DNA of 64,000 nucleotides, from NCBI GenBank assembly GCA_028564705.1, contig JAPXFQ010002690.1:1456501-1520500 (forward strand), in the 5' to 3' direction. Below are positions 11,084 to 22,102 of this stretch, in pieces. Under the pieces are notes generated by a model, which worked only from the letters and a program-made list of their open reading frames with translations, searched no databases and had not been told where the DNA came from. Source of the stretch: Apricaphanius iberus (lineage: Eukaryota > Chordata > Actinopteri > Cyprinodontiformes > Aphaniidae). A program made the position numbers and the translations under genes. Every line of letters starts with the position of its first letter. Within the stretch, counting starts at the first letter, position 1.

Positions 11084-12397
11084 ATGAGTAAAAAACAATC
11101 AACTGAGATAAAAAGCTTGAAAACGAATGGAAAGGATAAAAGCCTGGGAAATATATTGATGGAAAGAAGAAGAGGAATCCTGTTGGATGAAATGCCGAAA
11201 AAGAAAGAAGGAAAGACGAGGGCGGGTAGGCACGACTGTGTGGTGAATGAGAAGGAGTGGGGAGAGATAGAAGAGTATGAAAGTGAGGATAGCATGGAGA
11301 TGAGTTTTGTTCAGGATTCAGTGAAAGGGAAAAGAGGCAATAATTCAGATGAAGAAGAAGCAAGAAAACAGAGAAGGATTGAAGCAAATGAAAGTTCTAA
11401 CGATGAAAAAGAAAATGAGTTTAAAATCATTCTGAGATTCAATGAGGAAGATGGAGTGAGCGCAGTGAGTCCAGTAAAATTAACCTCTATACTGAAAAAT
11501 CAAGTGGGAGACATTAAATTAGCTAAAGTTCTAAGGGATGGAAATCTGCTAATAATTTGTAAAACTGAGGAGCAAAGAGAAAAAGCTTGTAAGATAAAAG
11601 AAGTAGGGAAACATAAAGTAATTAGTGTGAACAAAGTGGGAATGGGTGGACAAGGATCAAGAGGAATAATATGGGGAATTCCTGTGGATGTTACTATTGA
11701 CGAAATAAAGACAAATTTGAAAGGAGCAAAAGTTAAGAATGCTAAGAGATATACAGAATTCAGGGATGGGAAAAAGAAAGAAAAAGAATCGGTACTAATT
11801 GAGTTCGAAGGAAGTATTCTTCCATATAGGGTCTTTTTGGGATACATGTCATATACAGTAAAAGAATACATACCAAAACCAATTAGATGCTATAAATGTC
11901 AAAGATTTGGTCATACAGCAAACATATGCAAGGGGAAGAAAAGATGTCCAAGATGTGGAGAAGAGCATAGCTATGAAGAATGCAAAAATAAAATGAAACC
12001 GAAATGTTGTAATTGTGGGGGAGAACACAGTGCAGCATATGCAGGATGTCAAGTCATGAGGAGAGAAATGGAGGTGCAACAAACCAAAGTTCAAAACAAA
12101 ATATCATATTCTGAAGCAGTGAAAAGGGTAGGGAAGGTGTCAGAGAAAATAAATGTGAATAGAGTACAAGAAGAACCACAAAGAGTGGAGAAAGAAGGAA
12201 AAATATGGATAGATGTTAAGAAACTGGTGACCTTCATTGCAGGAGTGATAAATGCTACAATGGAATCAAAATCAAAAACAGAAAGAATTCAAATTATAGT
12301 GAAAGCAGCAATAAATCATCTAGATATTAATGAATTATCATGGGAGGAAATCAGGAACCGTTTAAGTGCTCAGTCAAGACAAGAAGGATTAGGATAA
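11084..12397 (+). CDS. LINE ORF1 protein, nucleic-acid binding with zinc knuckles
   Basis: An open frame of 437 codons from the first ATG; an in-frame GTG four codons upstream is not needed. The N-terminal 110 residues are highly charged and low in complexity. The middle has an RRM-like or gag-like region without a clear motif. From about residue 269 there are three cysteine knuckles: CYKCQRFGHTANIC, then CPRCGEEHSYEEC, then CCNCGGEHSAAYAGC. ORF1 proteins of this group coat the element RNA and help target it. No stop interrupts the frame, in contrast to ORF2. Two consecutive stops, TAA and TGA, separate it from ORF2, whose ATG at 12401 is in the same frame. Confidence 0.85.
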   Translation: MSKKQSTEIKSLKTNGKDKSLGNILMERRRGILLDEMPKKKEGKTRAGRHDCVVNEKEWGEIEEYESEDSMEMSFVQDSVKGKRGNNSDEEEARKQRRIEANESSNDEKENEFKIILRFNEEDGVSAVSPVKLTSILKNQVGDIKLAKVLRDGNLLIICKTEEQREKACKIKEVGKHKVISVNKVGMGGQGSRGIIWGIPVDVTIDEIKTNLKGAKVKNAKRYTEFRDGKKKEKESVLIEFEGSILPYRVFLGYMSYTVKEYIPKPIRCYKCQRFGHTANICKGKKRCPRCGEEHSYEECKNKMKPKCCNCGGEHSAAYAGCQVMRREMEVQQTKVQNKISYSEAVKRVGKVSEKINVNRVQEEPQRVEKEGKIWIDVKKLVTFIAGVINATMESKSKTERIQIIVKAAINHLDINELSWEEIRNRLSAQSRQEGLG

Positions 12398-12400
12398 TGA

Positions 12401-15400
12401 ATGGTAAAGATCCTACAATGGAACGCAAGGAGCCTGATCGCTAATGGACAAGAGTTTAAAAGATATATAGATAAATTAATAGATAAACCAGATATTATTT
12501 GTATTCAAGAAACATGGTTAAATAAAAAGGTAGATTTTAAATTGTCTCCATATACAATAATTAGACGCGATAGAGAAGAAGGAAAGGGTGGAGGATGTGC
12601 AACATTTATTAATAATAAAATTAATTATAGAATAATTAAAATAGGAAAAGAAGAAGAATATATCGGAATAGAAATCTATATTAATAAGGAAAAAATATAT
12701 GTAGTTAATTATTATAATCCATGCAAAGTATTAGACATTAATAAACTTAAACTAATTATTGAGGATAAGTATAAAAATTTAATCATATGTGGAGACTTTA
12801 ACTCACATAGTAAATTATGGGGAGGAAATAAGGAAGATAAAAATGGGGAAATAATTGAAGAATTAATAGATAAGAATTTAGTATGTTTAAATGATGGGAG
12901 AGGAACAAGATTAAACATAAATACAGGTAAAAGTTCTGCAATAGACTTAACATTGGCATCAAATGAATTAGCAGGGAAATGTAATTGGGATGTTAAAGAA
13001 AGTAATTTAGGGAGTGACCATTATATAACTTTCACAAAAAATTTTGGGGATAAAGAAGAAAGGTTGGAAAAAAGAGAAGGGAGATGGATATTAAAAAAAG
13101 CAAATTGGATTAAATTTAGAGAAATATGTGAAAAAGAATATGGCAGGATAAATATGAATGAAGATATAGAAATAGTGTAAAAAACATTTAGGGAGATAGT
13201 AACTGAAGCAGCAGAAGTAACTATACCTAAGAGTAAAGGAACCATGAAAAAGAAAAATGTTCCGTGGTGGAATGAAAAATGTGAAAAAATAATTAAGGAG
13301 AGAAATAAAAGTATGAAGATATTAAAAAGAACACATAATTTTGAGAATCTAATAAAATATAAAAGGTTACAAGCAGAAGCAAGAAGGGTAGTTAAAGGAG
13401 CAAAAAGAGAAAACTGGAGGAAATAGGATAAAATAGGAAGAACAACATTAATAAGTGAAATATGGGGAATGATAAGAAAGATGAAAGGAGTTTATAAAGA
13501 GTACAGATATCCAATAATCAATGTAGATGGAAAAAATGCTATTAAAAATGAAGATAAAGCAGAATTGTTAGTAAAAACCTTTATGGGGATAAATAGTAAT
13601 GAAAATTTATCAGAAGAGAGACAAAGAAGAAGAGAAGAAACTGGAAGAAAAACAAATACTGTTGAAGGAGAGGAAGAGAAAAGATCAACAGCAATAGATG
13701 CACCATTTTCATTATTTGAATTAGAAAGGGTAATGAGAAAAAGTAAAATTTCAGCATCAGGTAAAGATAATATTAATTATGAAATGCTTAAAAAATTAGG
13801 GAATAAGATGAAAGATAAACTATTGGAATTATATAATAAAGTATGGGATGAAGGAAAATTACCAAAAAAATTGGAAAGAGGCATTAATAATACCAATACT
13901 AAAACCAGGAAAAAATCCAAGTAGACCAGAAAATTATAGGCCAATAGCATTAACATCGCATATAGGAAAAATAATGGAGAGGTTGATTACAGAAAGGTTA
14001 AATTATTATTTAGAAAGTAAGAAAATGTTAACTACGTATCAAAATGGCTTCAGAAAAGGTAGAGGAACAATGGATCCAATAGTGTGTCTAGAAAATGAAA
14101 TTAGAAAAGCACAGAATAATAAAGAGAGTCTAATAGCAGTTTTTTTCGATATAGAGAAAACCTATGATATGGTGTGGAAGGAGGGATTAATGATTAAATT
14201 AAAAAGTTTAGGAATTGTAGGGAAAACATTTAATTGGATAAAGGACTTTTTGTTTAACAGATTCATTCAAGTGAGAGTAGGGAATAAAATGTCAAAAAGT
14301 TATAAAGTTGATAATGGTACTCCTCAAGGGAGTGTAATTAGTCCAGTGTTATTTTCTGTTATGATTAATGATTTGTTTGATGACATAGGATTAGATATTG
14401 GTAAAGCTTTATTTGCAGATGATGGTATTATATGGAAAAGAGGAAGAAATATTAAATATGTACAGAAAAAAATACAAGAAGCAATAATAAAGGTAGAAAA
14501 TTGGTCTTTTAACTGGGGATTTATATTTTCAGTTGATAAATCCAAGAGTATGGTTTTTACAAATAAAAGGGATATTAAAATTGACCTTAAATTTTATGGT
14601 AAAACAATAGAACAAGTACATAGTTTTAAATATTTGGGAGTTGTATTTGATGAGAAATTAATCTGGAAGGAAAATATAAATAAAATAGAAGAAAAGTGTA
14701 AAAAAGTGATTAATATAATGAGATGTCTAAAAGGGAATGATTGGGGAGCTAGTTCTAAAGCATTAAAGAAAATATATATAGTAATGATTAGATCCATTAT
14801 TGATTATGGTAGCATAGTATATAGCTCAGCAAGTAAAACACTAATAAAAAAGATAGAAATAATATAAAACCAGGCTCTAAGATTATGCTGTGGAGCAATA
14901 AAAACTACTCCAATAGTTTCATTACAAGTTGAAATGGGAGAGATGCCTTTAAATCTAAGATTTAAATTAATTAAACTTAATTATTGGGCTAGTGTTCAAG
15001 GAAGTAAAGCAGATGAACATATGATAAAAGAAGAGATGATAATAGCAGGAAATTATGGTAGTAGGAAATATGAGAGTGCGATCTGGAAATCATGTAAATT
15101 AGCAGAGGAATTAAAATTGAATAATAAAATGATGATTAATAAATTCTTATATTCAGTTACACCTGTTTGGCTATTTCCAAAAGTAAATGTAGATTTTTAC
15201 ATTCAGAATGAAGTCATTAAAAGAAAAGGTAAAGGAAATTGGGATTATATAGTGGAAAAACGACTAAATGAAACATATAGAACATTCATTCCGATATATA
15301 CAGATGGGTCAAAGGAATTAAATAAAGATATAACAGGATTTTCTTTTTGGATTCCAAATTTAGGCATATGTAATAAAAGAAGAACACCTAATAGCCTATC

Positions 15401-16142
15401 AATCTATACAGTGGAGATGTTAGCCATTTCGTTTAGTTTACAGTGGATAGAGCAAAATAGAATTAGGAAATGTATTATTTGTTCAGATTCAATGTCAGCT
15501 TTAGTATCAATCAATACAATGTCATCGGATAAAAGATTGGATGTTTTATATGAAATATATGAATGTTTGTTTAGATTAAAAAAGGTTAATTCAGAGGTTA
15601 GGTTTATGTGGGTTCCAGCTCATAGAGGGATAGAGGGTAATGAAATAGCGGATTTCTATGCAAAACAAGCTACTAAAATGAACAATACGATGGAAATATC
15701 TTATAGTGTGGCAGAAATAAAAGACAATATTAAGAATAAGATTATGGAAGAATGGCAAGGGAATTGGATAAGAGAGGAAAAAGGAAGACATTTATATAAG
15801 ATTAAGAAAAAGGTAGGTAAATTGGAAAATATTCAAATGTGTAATAGGAATCAAATCATAATTTCAAGAATGAGAATGGGACATACGGGTTTAAACAGTA
15901 CACTCTTTATAATAGGAAAACATAATACAGGAATGTGTGATTGTGGAATGGATAGAGAAACAGTAGAACATGTAATATGTAAATGTGAAAAATATATAGG
16001 GAATAGGAAAATATTATCAAGGAAATTAAAGATGAAAGATACTGAAACGTTGAATTTAAGTAATCTATTAATTGGAGGATTAGATGTTTATAAATTAATA
16101 ATTGAATTTCTAAAAAATTGTAAATTAATAAATAGAATTTAA
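12401..16142 (+). pseudogene. LINE ORF2: endonuclease, reverse transcriptase, RNase H (broken)
   Basis: Domains in order: an APE-type endonuclease from 12401 (QWNARSL, IQETWL, GDFNSHSKLWG, SDHYITF); reverse transcriptase at about 13850-14870 (ENYRPIALTS, NGFRKGRG, FFDIEKTYD, GTPQGSVISP, FADDGI); RNase H from about 15290 (YTDGSK, VEMLA, CSDSMSAL, EIADFYAK, so the D-E-D-D set is kept); and a terminal Cys/His motif (CDCGMDRETVEHVICKC). In-frame stops lie at 13178 (TAA), 13424 (TAG) and 14865 (TAA). One single-base slip in the run of seven A at 13864-13870 moves the frame by one. The remaining frames resume the same domains, so the copy is young but inactive. Confidence 0.85.
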
Positions 16143-16257
16143 TTAGAATTTTTTCTCCCTACAACGACTCACACTCCCACACGGAAGGTGGCGGAAATGC
16201 ACCTAAAGTTGGTTGCCACCCGCCAATAACAAAAAGAAGAAGAAGAAGAAGAAGAAG

Positions 16258-16271
16258 AAGGAGCTATTTTT
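16258..16271 (+). repeat. Right target-site duplication of the LINE
   Basis: AAGGAGCTATTTTT directly follows the (GAA)n tail of the LINE and repeats 11023-11036. Confidence 0.8.
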
Positions 16272-16274
16272 TGA

Positions 16275-16768
16275 TTCAGGTGTGATGAACCGCCTGTTCC
16301 TTGAAGGCAGACTTTGGGTGGTCTAATGTAATTTTAAAAATCATTTTACTTTTTGAATATATATTTTATTATTACCAGCAAGCCTTAATCTTGTTTTTTT
16401 TTTATCCTATCCGCAGCTGCCCATTAACCTGAAGAGGCCGTTTTTTGTTTTGTTTTTTGTAAGCATCCACTGAACAAATGGTACAGACCAACAGACGGAG
16501 GGATGGTTGTCTTCCGTTTCTAAAAACTAAAATACTATATGAAAGAATAAAGCAGTACACAACGTCACCGTTAATATTTACTTAATTTTGGGAAAATACC
16601 GTATATTATTAAACGCTCAGCTGTAGTACAGCTATCGCTTGAGTATTTTTTTAACGAGCCCTTACCCCTTTTTCCGCAAATAATGGTTTCGTCCTTCACC
16701 GTCACCTTCAATGTCACGCTTTTTCTGACGGCATAGTGAGCGTGTGTGTGTGTGTATACGTATAAATC
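16275..16768 (+). promoter_or_regulatory. mrps11: Upstream region of mrps11
   Basis: The 494 bp between the LINE and the mrps11 start hold no ORF. A short (GT)n run at 16742-16755 lies just upstream of the ATG at 16769. No TATA box is evident. Promoter function is inferred from position only. Confidence 0.35.
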
Positions 16769-19700
16769 ATGCTTAATTTCAGGTTTGTGTTTAATTCAGC
16801 GAGCACTTTATGCCGACAGCTGGTTAACCCGCTGAATGTCAACGGGACAGTCTCACAGTAAGTGTCCCTGCAGGTTAATAAAGCTGTTCCGGTTAGCTTA
16901 CGGCTAATGCTGGGGAACTGTTGGCTAGGTTTTGGAGCTTCACGTTACAATTAACAGAACCAGTACCGGGTCGATCATGCAGATTGTGCTAATGACACGG
17001 TATGTGTTTAGGTGTGGAAGCAGATGGCAGAGAACGTTGTTCAGCAGCGCCGGGAGACGCCAGGAGGCTGAAGCTAACACCGGGAAGGACTTCAGGTCTG
17101 CACACAGTAATCCACCAATCCGCTACAAGCCTTACATGGGATGGGACTCTTTTTTTCTTAACCCCCTCTAAAAAAACAAAACAACTAAAAACAAACATTT
17201 TTAAAGGCTTTAACATCTTGGTTTGTAGAAAAGATTTAAACTAGTTGTAATTACTGACACATCTCTTGTTGAGGTTGTTAGAGTAAAAGATTACAATTAC
17301 TAGATGTAGGGATAGAACAAATACTTGGACAAACCTTCATGTGCACAAAATCACGCCAATAAATTAGTTTCCAAACTTCATAAGTTTTTTCAGCAGGGCC
17401 TAAATATTACAGCCCTACGTTTCACTGTTTGTGAACATTATATTCCCTTTTTCCCCCTAATTGCTGTCTTTTCAGTTTTAGGATGACATGTGCTTTCTCT
17501 TCCTGGTTTTGGTGTGGTTTAAAAGCTGTGCAAATTCAAATTTCCCTGAGGAACCATCCACCGGAACTGTTACTTTATAGACTACTATGAACTGTAAATG
17601 AATTCCTGATAATAAATCAGCTTGGGTTGTGGCCAGAGATGTTTGTTGTTCCCCATCAGTTGAATCTAAACTTTGAAGAACAAAAAGAAGTGTTTCAAAA
17701 CCGACATGAAAGCATGTGGACTCAAAAAATACACATAAATATATAAAATATATAAATAAAATATAATATAAAATACCCCAAGGAAAAATCTACAAAAGCA
17801 AAATAAAAGTATGCGGGCTACCAACAAAAGGCAACATTAATGATCATAAGTGTAAGAAATGGCATTCAGATCCAGGAAGGATAAATTGGAAGATTTAAGC
17901 AAAAAAAATAGTTCTAGGGAAGAAGTGACAACCTGTGGGCGAGTGGATGGATTGAATCTGGAACAGTTTGGTGCCATTGCAATGAAACGTAGAAAGACGA
18001 CCGCCTCAAGATAAACATTTCCGCAGTCAGTGGGGTTATGGTTTGTTAGTTTGATGGTGACTAGCTGGATACTTTTTTAGGATGGTAATGCATCGCTCCA
18101 CTGAGGTAAGACCATTACAATTTTTCTTTCCAGCAGAAAGGGAAGGAATTACAAGATTATCCTTGTTTATTGATTTAAGCATATATGTCCCCAACCTTGA
18201 TTTTATTTTTTTTCTCTTCTTTAAACGACAGTAAATGCGACAATGTTAATATATAAATATATGTTTATTAAGCCAGAAGGCCATGCGGTTGGGTAAAACC
18301 GCAAACCGTTTTCCTACAAAATAAAGTGACTGATTAAACATCCTCAGGAGTATTGATTCCTTATATGTGATTATTAAGTAGTCCTGATTTCTTCAAAATA
18401 GGCTTTGAAATTCCTGGCCCGGCTTCTTTGTGTAACGCTGTAACTTTATGTGAGATCTTAATGTTTGCTCATTCCAGTTTTTCTTTTCTTCTCTTTTCTT
18501 TCAGCTATCTTCCTCCGTTGCCCGGTCAAGACAGCGCACTGAGATGGGCTGGGAAGAAGTTTGAAGAGTTACCGATCGTTCATGTAAAAGCAACGTACAA
18601 CAAGTAAGTGTTGTTCAGGTAGACGCAGTCGGGGAGGATTTACTCAGTAACATAGATTTGTTTTATGCTTCGCTGTCGCAGCCCCTCGATTATTTTTATG
18701 TAGGTTTTTTTTTTTTTTTTTCCACATTACTTCACCAAAACTGTAAATTGGGATGTTGGCAGGTCTGATTTAGCTTCACACAGACAGCCTACAAAAAAAA
18801 GAGAGAAAAATTCCTTCGATACGGACGATAATGTTGACCTGCTGCTGCTTAGGACTCCTTTCTCGCTAATCTAAAGCTGACTGAGGCACATCTTTGGTTA
18901 TTGAAAGTGTGAACTCATCACAGACTGGTAATCAGTAGATAAAAATAGGTCGATATTGATCAAATTTATCAGCCAGCCGCTATATTAACCTATCCTTGGT
19001 GACATATTATCAAGAAGGAAGCCCAATGTTTTTTTCCTTAACCTGCCTGCCTAAATACTAGGACTGCACAATAATTAACAACCAATGTTTATCTCATCTA
19101 GTTGCCGATCTACATCGATTCACATGTTCTTATCAGTGCATCTCGACTAAATACAGTAAAATGGGTTAGAATGTTGAAAAAAATCTGTCCCTCACCAGCA
19201 CACACATCCAGCTTACGGACAGCGCGGGGCAGTCTTTGGTCCGGACGTCCTGTGGGACGGAGGGCTTTAAGAACATCAAGAAGTCGACGCCCATCGCCGC
19301 TCAGACAGCAGGAATCTCTGCTGCCGTGGTGAGTTTTCTCCTCAGGTGCTCAGGCAAAGCAGGACCTGTGCTGTCAAAGCTATCACTGCACAATGTTAGT
19401 AGTGAAGGCTCCCCTGGCCTCCGCTGCTTCAAACACTCTCTGCAGCAGCACTTGATGAATCTGAAAGAAATAACTACACATTAAGTGAGGAACATTTTTG
19501 TCTGTGATATTATGACCTAAAAGCTGTTTATATTGTTACACATAGTAGATAAGTTGTTTTTTTTTCTGTTTTGTGGACAATTTTAGCTTCACTGTTGCCT
19601 TCATCACCAGTATTCACAGGTGTTATTGTAGATTCTTCTGCTGTTTACATGCAGACAGTAGATGGCAACACCGCCCTCTACTGTCTGCATATAAACAGCA

Positions 19701-20517
19701 GGACAAAAAAACTAAAACAGCTGTGGGTGCTTTGATGAAGACGACAGTGAAGCTGAAACCATCAACAAAAACATAAAAAACAGCTTAGCTACTCCATATA
19801 AAAATAAGAACTGCTTATTTAACTAGAAAGTAACAGAATGAACATAACGAAGATGATAAAAGCCTTATCTGACCTGTTAAAGGCTGATGTGTCTAGCAAA
19901 TATGCAGTATATTTATCTGTTTTATTGTATTTATTTATTTTTTCTCCAAACAGAAAGCCACAGCAAAGGGAGTTACGTTTGTTCGGGTCGTGGTCAAGGG
20001 TCTTGGTCCTGGACGTCTGGTGAGCAGTTTCTTTACTTTAAGTTTTTTTAATGTTCTTTCCGATAAAGTTACTTCCTATTCACACTGTTTGAACGTTTTC
20101 ACATGTTGAAAACCCCCAAAACAATCAATGCATTTTACTGATAGACTAACAGGAAGTCGTGTGTAATTTTAACGTGGAAGGAAGAAAAAGGTCACAGAGG
20201 GATCCAGGTTACCCTGGGTCAATACTTTGCTACACGTTCGTTTGCCTTCTATTTTCCGTTCAGCTTCATATTTTAAGTGTATGTGCGCAACCCTGAAATT
20301 AATTTAGCACCCTTCATCATGTGCAGAGGCTGGTAATTAAAGCAACCAGAGACATGTTGATCAGTTCTCTCAAGTTTCCATAAGGACTGTCTCCTTGTCT
20401 GTTGTACAGTCTGCAATCAAAGGCCTGACTATGGGAGGACTGGACGTGGTATCGATCACAGACGACACCCCCGTGCCACACAACGGCTGTCGCCCACGTA
20501 AAGCCAGAAGGATGTGA
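16769..20517 (+). CDS. mrps11: Mitochondrial small-subunit ribosomal protein uS11m
   Basis: Six exons: 16769-16857, 17012-17095, 18505-18603, 19199-19328, 19954-20019 and 20410-20517. They sum to 576 bp, 191 residues, close to the roughly 194 of the human protein. The product is a platform protein of the mitoribosomal small subunit that contacts 12S rRNA. Residues 1-55 are Arg/Ser-rich and poorly conserved, as expected for a mitochondrial targeting segment ([16 protein letters not shown]). The conserved core follows: [20 protein letters not shown], then [33 protein letters not shown], and the uS11 C-terminus [12 protein letters not shown]. Splice phases join without conflict. The gene is convergent with pdpr. 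The start is the first ATG in frame with the downstream exons. Confidence 0.96.
19585..19754 (+). repeat. 170-bp palindrome / hairpin in mrps11 intron 4
   Basis: The outer arms pair (AGCTTCACTGTTGCCTTCATC against GATGAAGACGACAGTGAAGCT). The inner arms 19638-19662 and 19677-19701 are 25 bp with one mismatch around a 14-nt loop. There is no ORF. It could be a fold-back MITE or, if transcribed within the intron, a microRNA-like stem. Confidence 0.75.
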
Positions 20518-20557
20518 TGTCTGAGTGGGGGAGGAAGCTGTTAACTTGGACTGTGCT

Positions 20558-20563
20558 AATAAA
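20558..20563 (+). terminator. mrps11: Poly(A) signal of mrps11
   Basis: AATAAA lies 41 nt after the stop codon at 20515-20517, implying a very short 3' UTR. Confidence 0.8.
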
Positions 20564-20721
20564 ATGTTTTGTTACGTAACCTTTCTGGCTCTGAGCTTGC
20601 CTTGTGTATTTATTATACATTTATATTTACTTGTTTATAAGCAGTTGCCTACTGCTGTTTTATGTTGAGTCGTGCATAAACCTTCAGCACAACGAAAAGG
20701 GTAACACTGACCAGCAAACTG

Positions 20722-21500
20722 TATTCAGGTGCTGGTCATAACATTTAAATATCATTAAGTTGATTTATTCATTACCAGCAGACTGATATATTTCAAATGT
20801 GTATCTTTTAATTTTGATAACTATAACTGACAACTAATGAAAGTCACAAATTCAGTGTCAGAAATGAAATTGAGACCAATGCAACAAAAAAAACGATTTT
20901 TTTAAATGTTGACCAACTGAAATGTATGAACATGTACAGCACTCAGTGTTTAGTTGGGGCTCCTTCGGCCTGAATTACTGCAGCAATGCGACATGGCATG
21001 GAGTTGTGCCATTCAGCTATTGGATGGCGCTAATACACATTCTAGCTCCATGGAAGGAGAAGCCAGCCCCAGCAGGAAAGGGAGTAAAGAAGACTAAATG
21101 TTTTATAAGGACCCTCTCCGGCCGAGATCAACCTCTTCCAGCTTAGCGTTTTGAGGGCTTGGTCAAGAGGAGAAATTCTGTACTTAAGCCCAAGCAAGAC
21201 AAAGACTGCTGATCGATCAGGTGAATTAAACGCTGACGATGCAAACCACAATTTTGGGGTCTGGTGCAAATTCCCCATCTATGGTGTTAAGGTCAGGCGA
21301 GTTTGCTGGCCAATCAAGAACAGGGATACCATGGTTCTTAAACCAGGTACTGGTATTTTTCAGTGTGTCTCAGTTATAATCATCAAAATTAAGACGTAAA
21401 CATTCGAAATATATCAGTCTGTGTGTACTGAATTAATGTAATATACAAGTTTCACTTTCTGAATGGAATTACTGAAATTAAAATGTTCATATTCATATAT
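20722..21500 (-). mobile_element. Decayed Tc1 copy, same family as the intact element at 59605
   Basis: The left end 'tattcaggtgctggtcat' and right part 'tgaatggaattactgaaatt' match the terminal repeats of 59605-61219. Plus-strand 'ctgcagcaatgcgacatggc' (20980) and 'gttaaggtcaggcgagtttg' (21290) are the reverse complement of the transposase 3' region. About 240 bp at 21030-21270 has no counterpart in the intact copy. Confidence 0.75.
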
Positions 21501-21649
21501 TTTCTTTTTAGTGTGTTTGCAATCCTGCCCCATGCAGCAGGTGGCATCCTAGGAGAGGGCTTTTCCTAGAGTCAGCTCTTTGTAGGAATTTATTTACAGG
21601 TAGCAAACTAAAGAGGGCTCCAAACAAATACCCCACACTTGAGGATTTT

Positions 21650-21765
21650 TTTGTTTCTCCCTCCACTTTGCAGTAATGCATTACTTTGTATTGGTCTATG
21701 ACATTAAAACTCAGAGCTTTGTGATTGAGTAACATGAAAAAAAAAGTACAACAGCACACGTGGCC
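21650..21765. mobile_element. Tc1-like terminal repeat fragment
   Basis: 'ttactttgtattggtctatg' resembles the terminal repeat of the family at 1268-3852. Nothing else of the element is recognisable. Confidence 0.4.
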
Positions 21766-22091
21766 TGGTTTACATTCCGGATCACCCCAGACTAAGACTG
21801 AAATGAAATCACTTTAGATTATTCAGCGCTTATGTTTGCAACAGATTTCTTTCTCGTTTCAAATGACTGAACTTAAAATTATATGGACTAACATATACTC
21901 TTTTGCAGTAAACATTTTATATGTCAAAATGAATGTTCCTAAAGTTGTTTAGATTGTTATTTATTATTATTTAGATTATTAGATGGGTTTTTTTATTAAC
22001 TCTGGGATGTAAAGTAGTAAAGATTCACTTGCATTCAAACTTTTACAAACGCACACAGAAACAAGACATTCTTTATACACCAACGCAGACT

Positions 22092-22102
22092 CAACTGATA
22101 CA
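22092..22102 (+). repeat. Left target-site duplication of the Rex3-like element
   Basis: CAACTGATACA, repeated exactly at 23063-23073. Confidence 0.85.

Larger units (their letters stand above)
11037..16257 (+). mobile_element. Near-full-length RNase H-bearing non-LTR retrotransposon (I superclade, Nimb-like)
   Basis: A 5.2-kb element with ORF1 (zinc knuckles) and ORF2 (endonuclease, RT, RNase H) is flanked by a direct repeat AAGGAGCTATTTTT at 11023-11036 and 16258-16271. The first ATG is 47 nt from the left border, so it is close to full length. It ends in (GAA)n rather than poly(A). The coding strand is strongly A-rich, unlike the host exons. RNase H after RT with CCHC knuckles in ORF1 fits the I/R1/LOA group; the exact clade is an inference. 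Confidence 0.85.

Noticed and set aside
10944..11387. 147-codon minus-strand ORF over the LINE ORF1 start
   Set aside because: It is antisense to ORF1, with Phe/Ser/Leu-rich composition caused by the A-rich coding strand and no domain.
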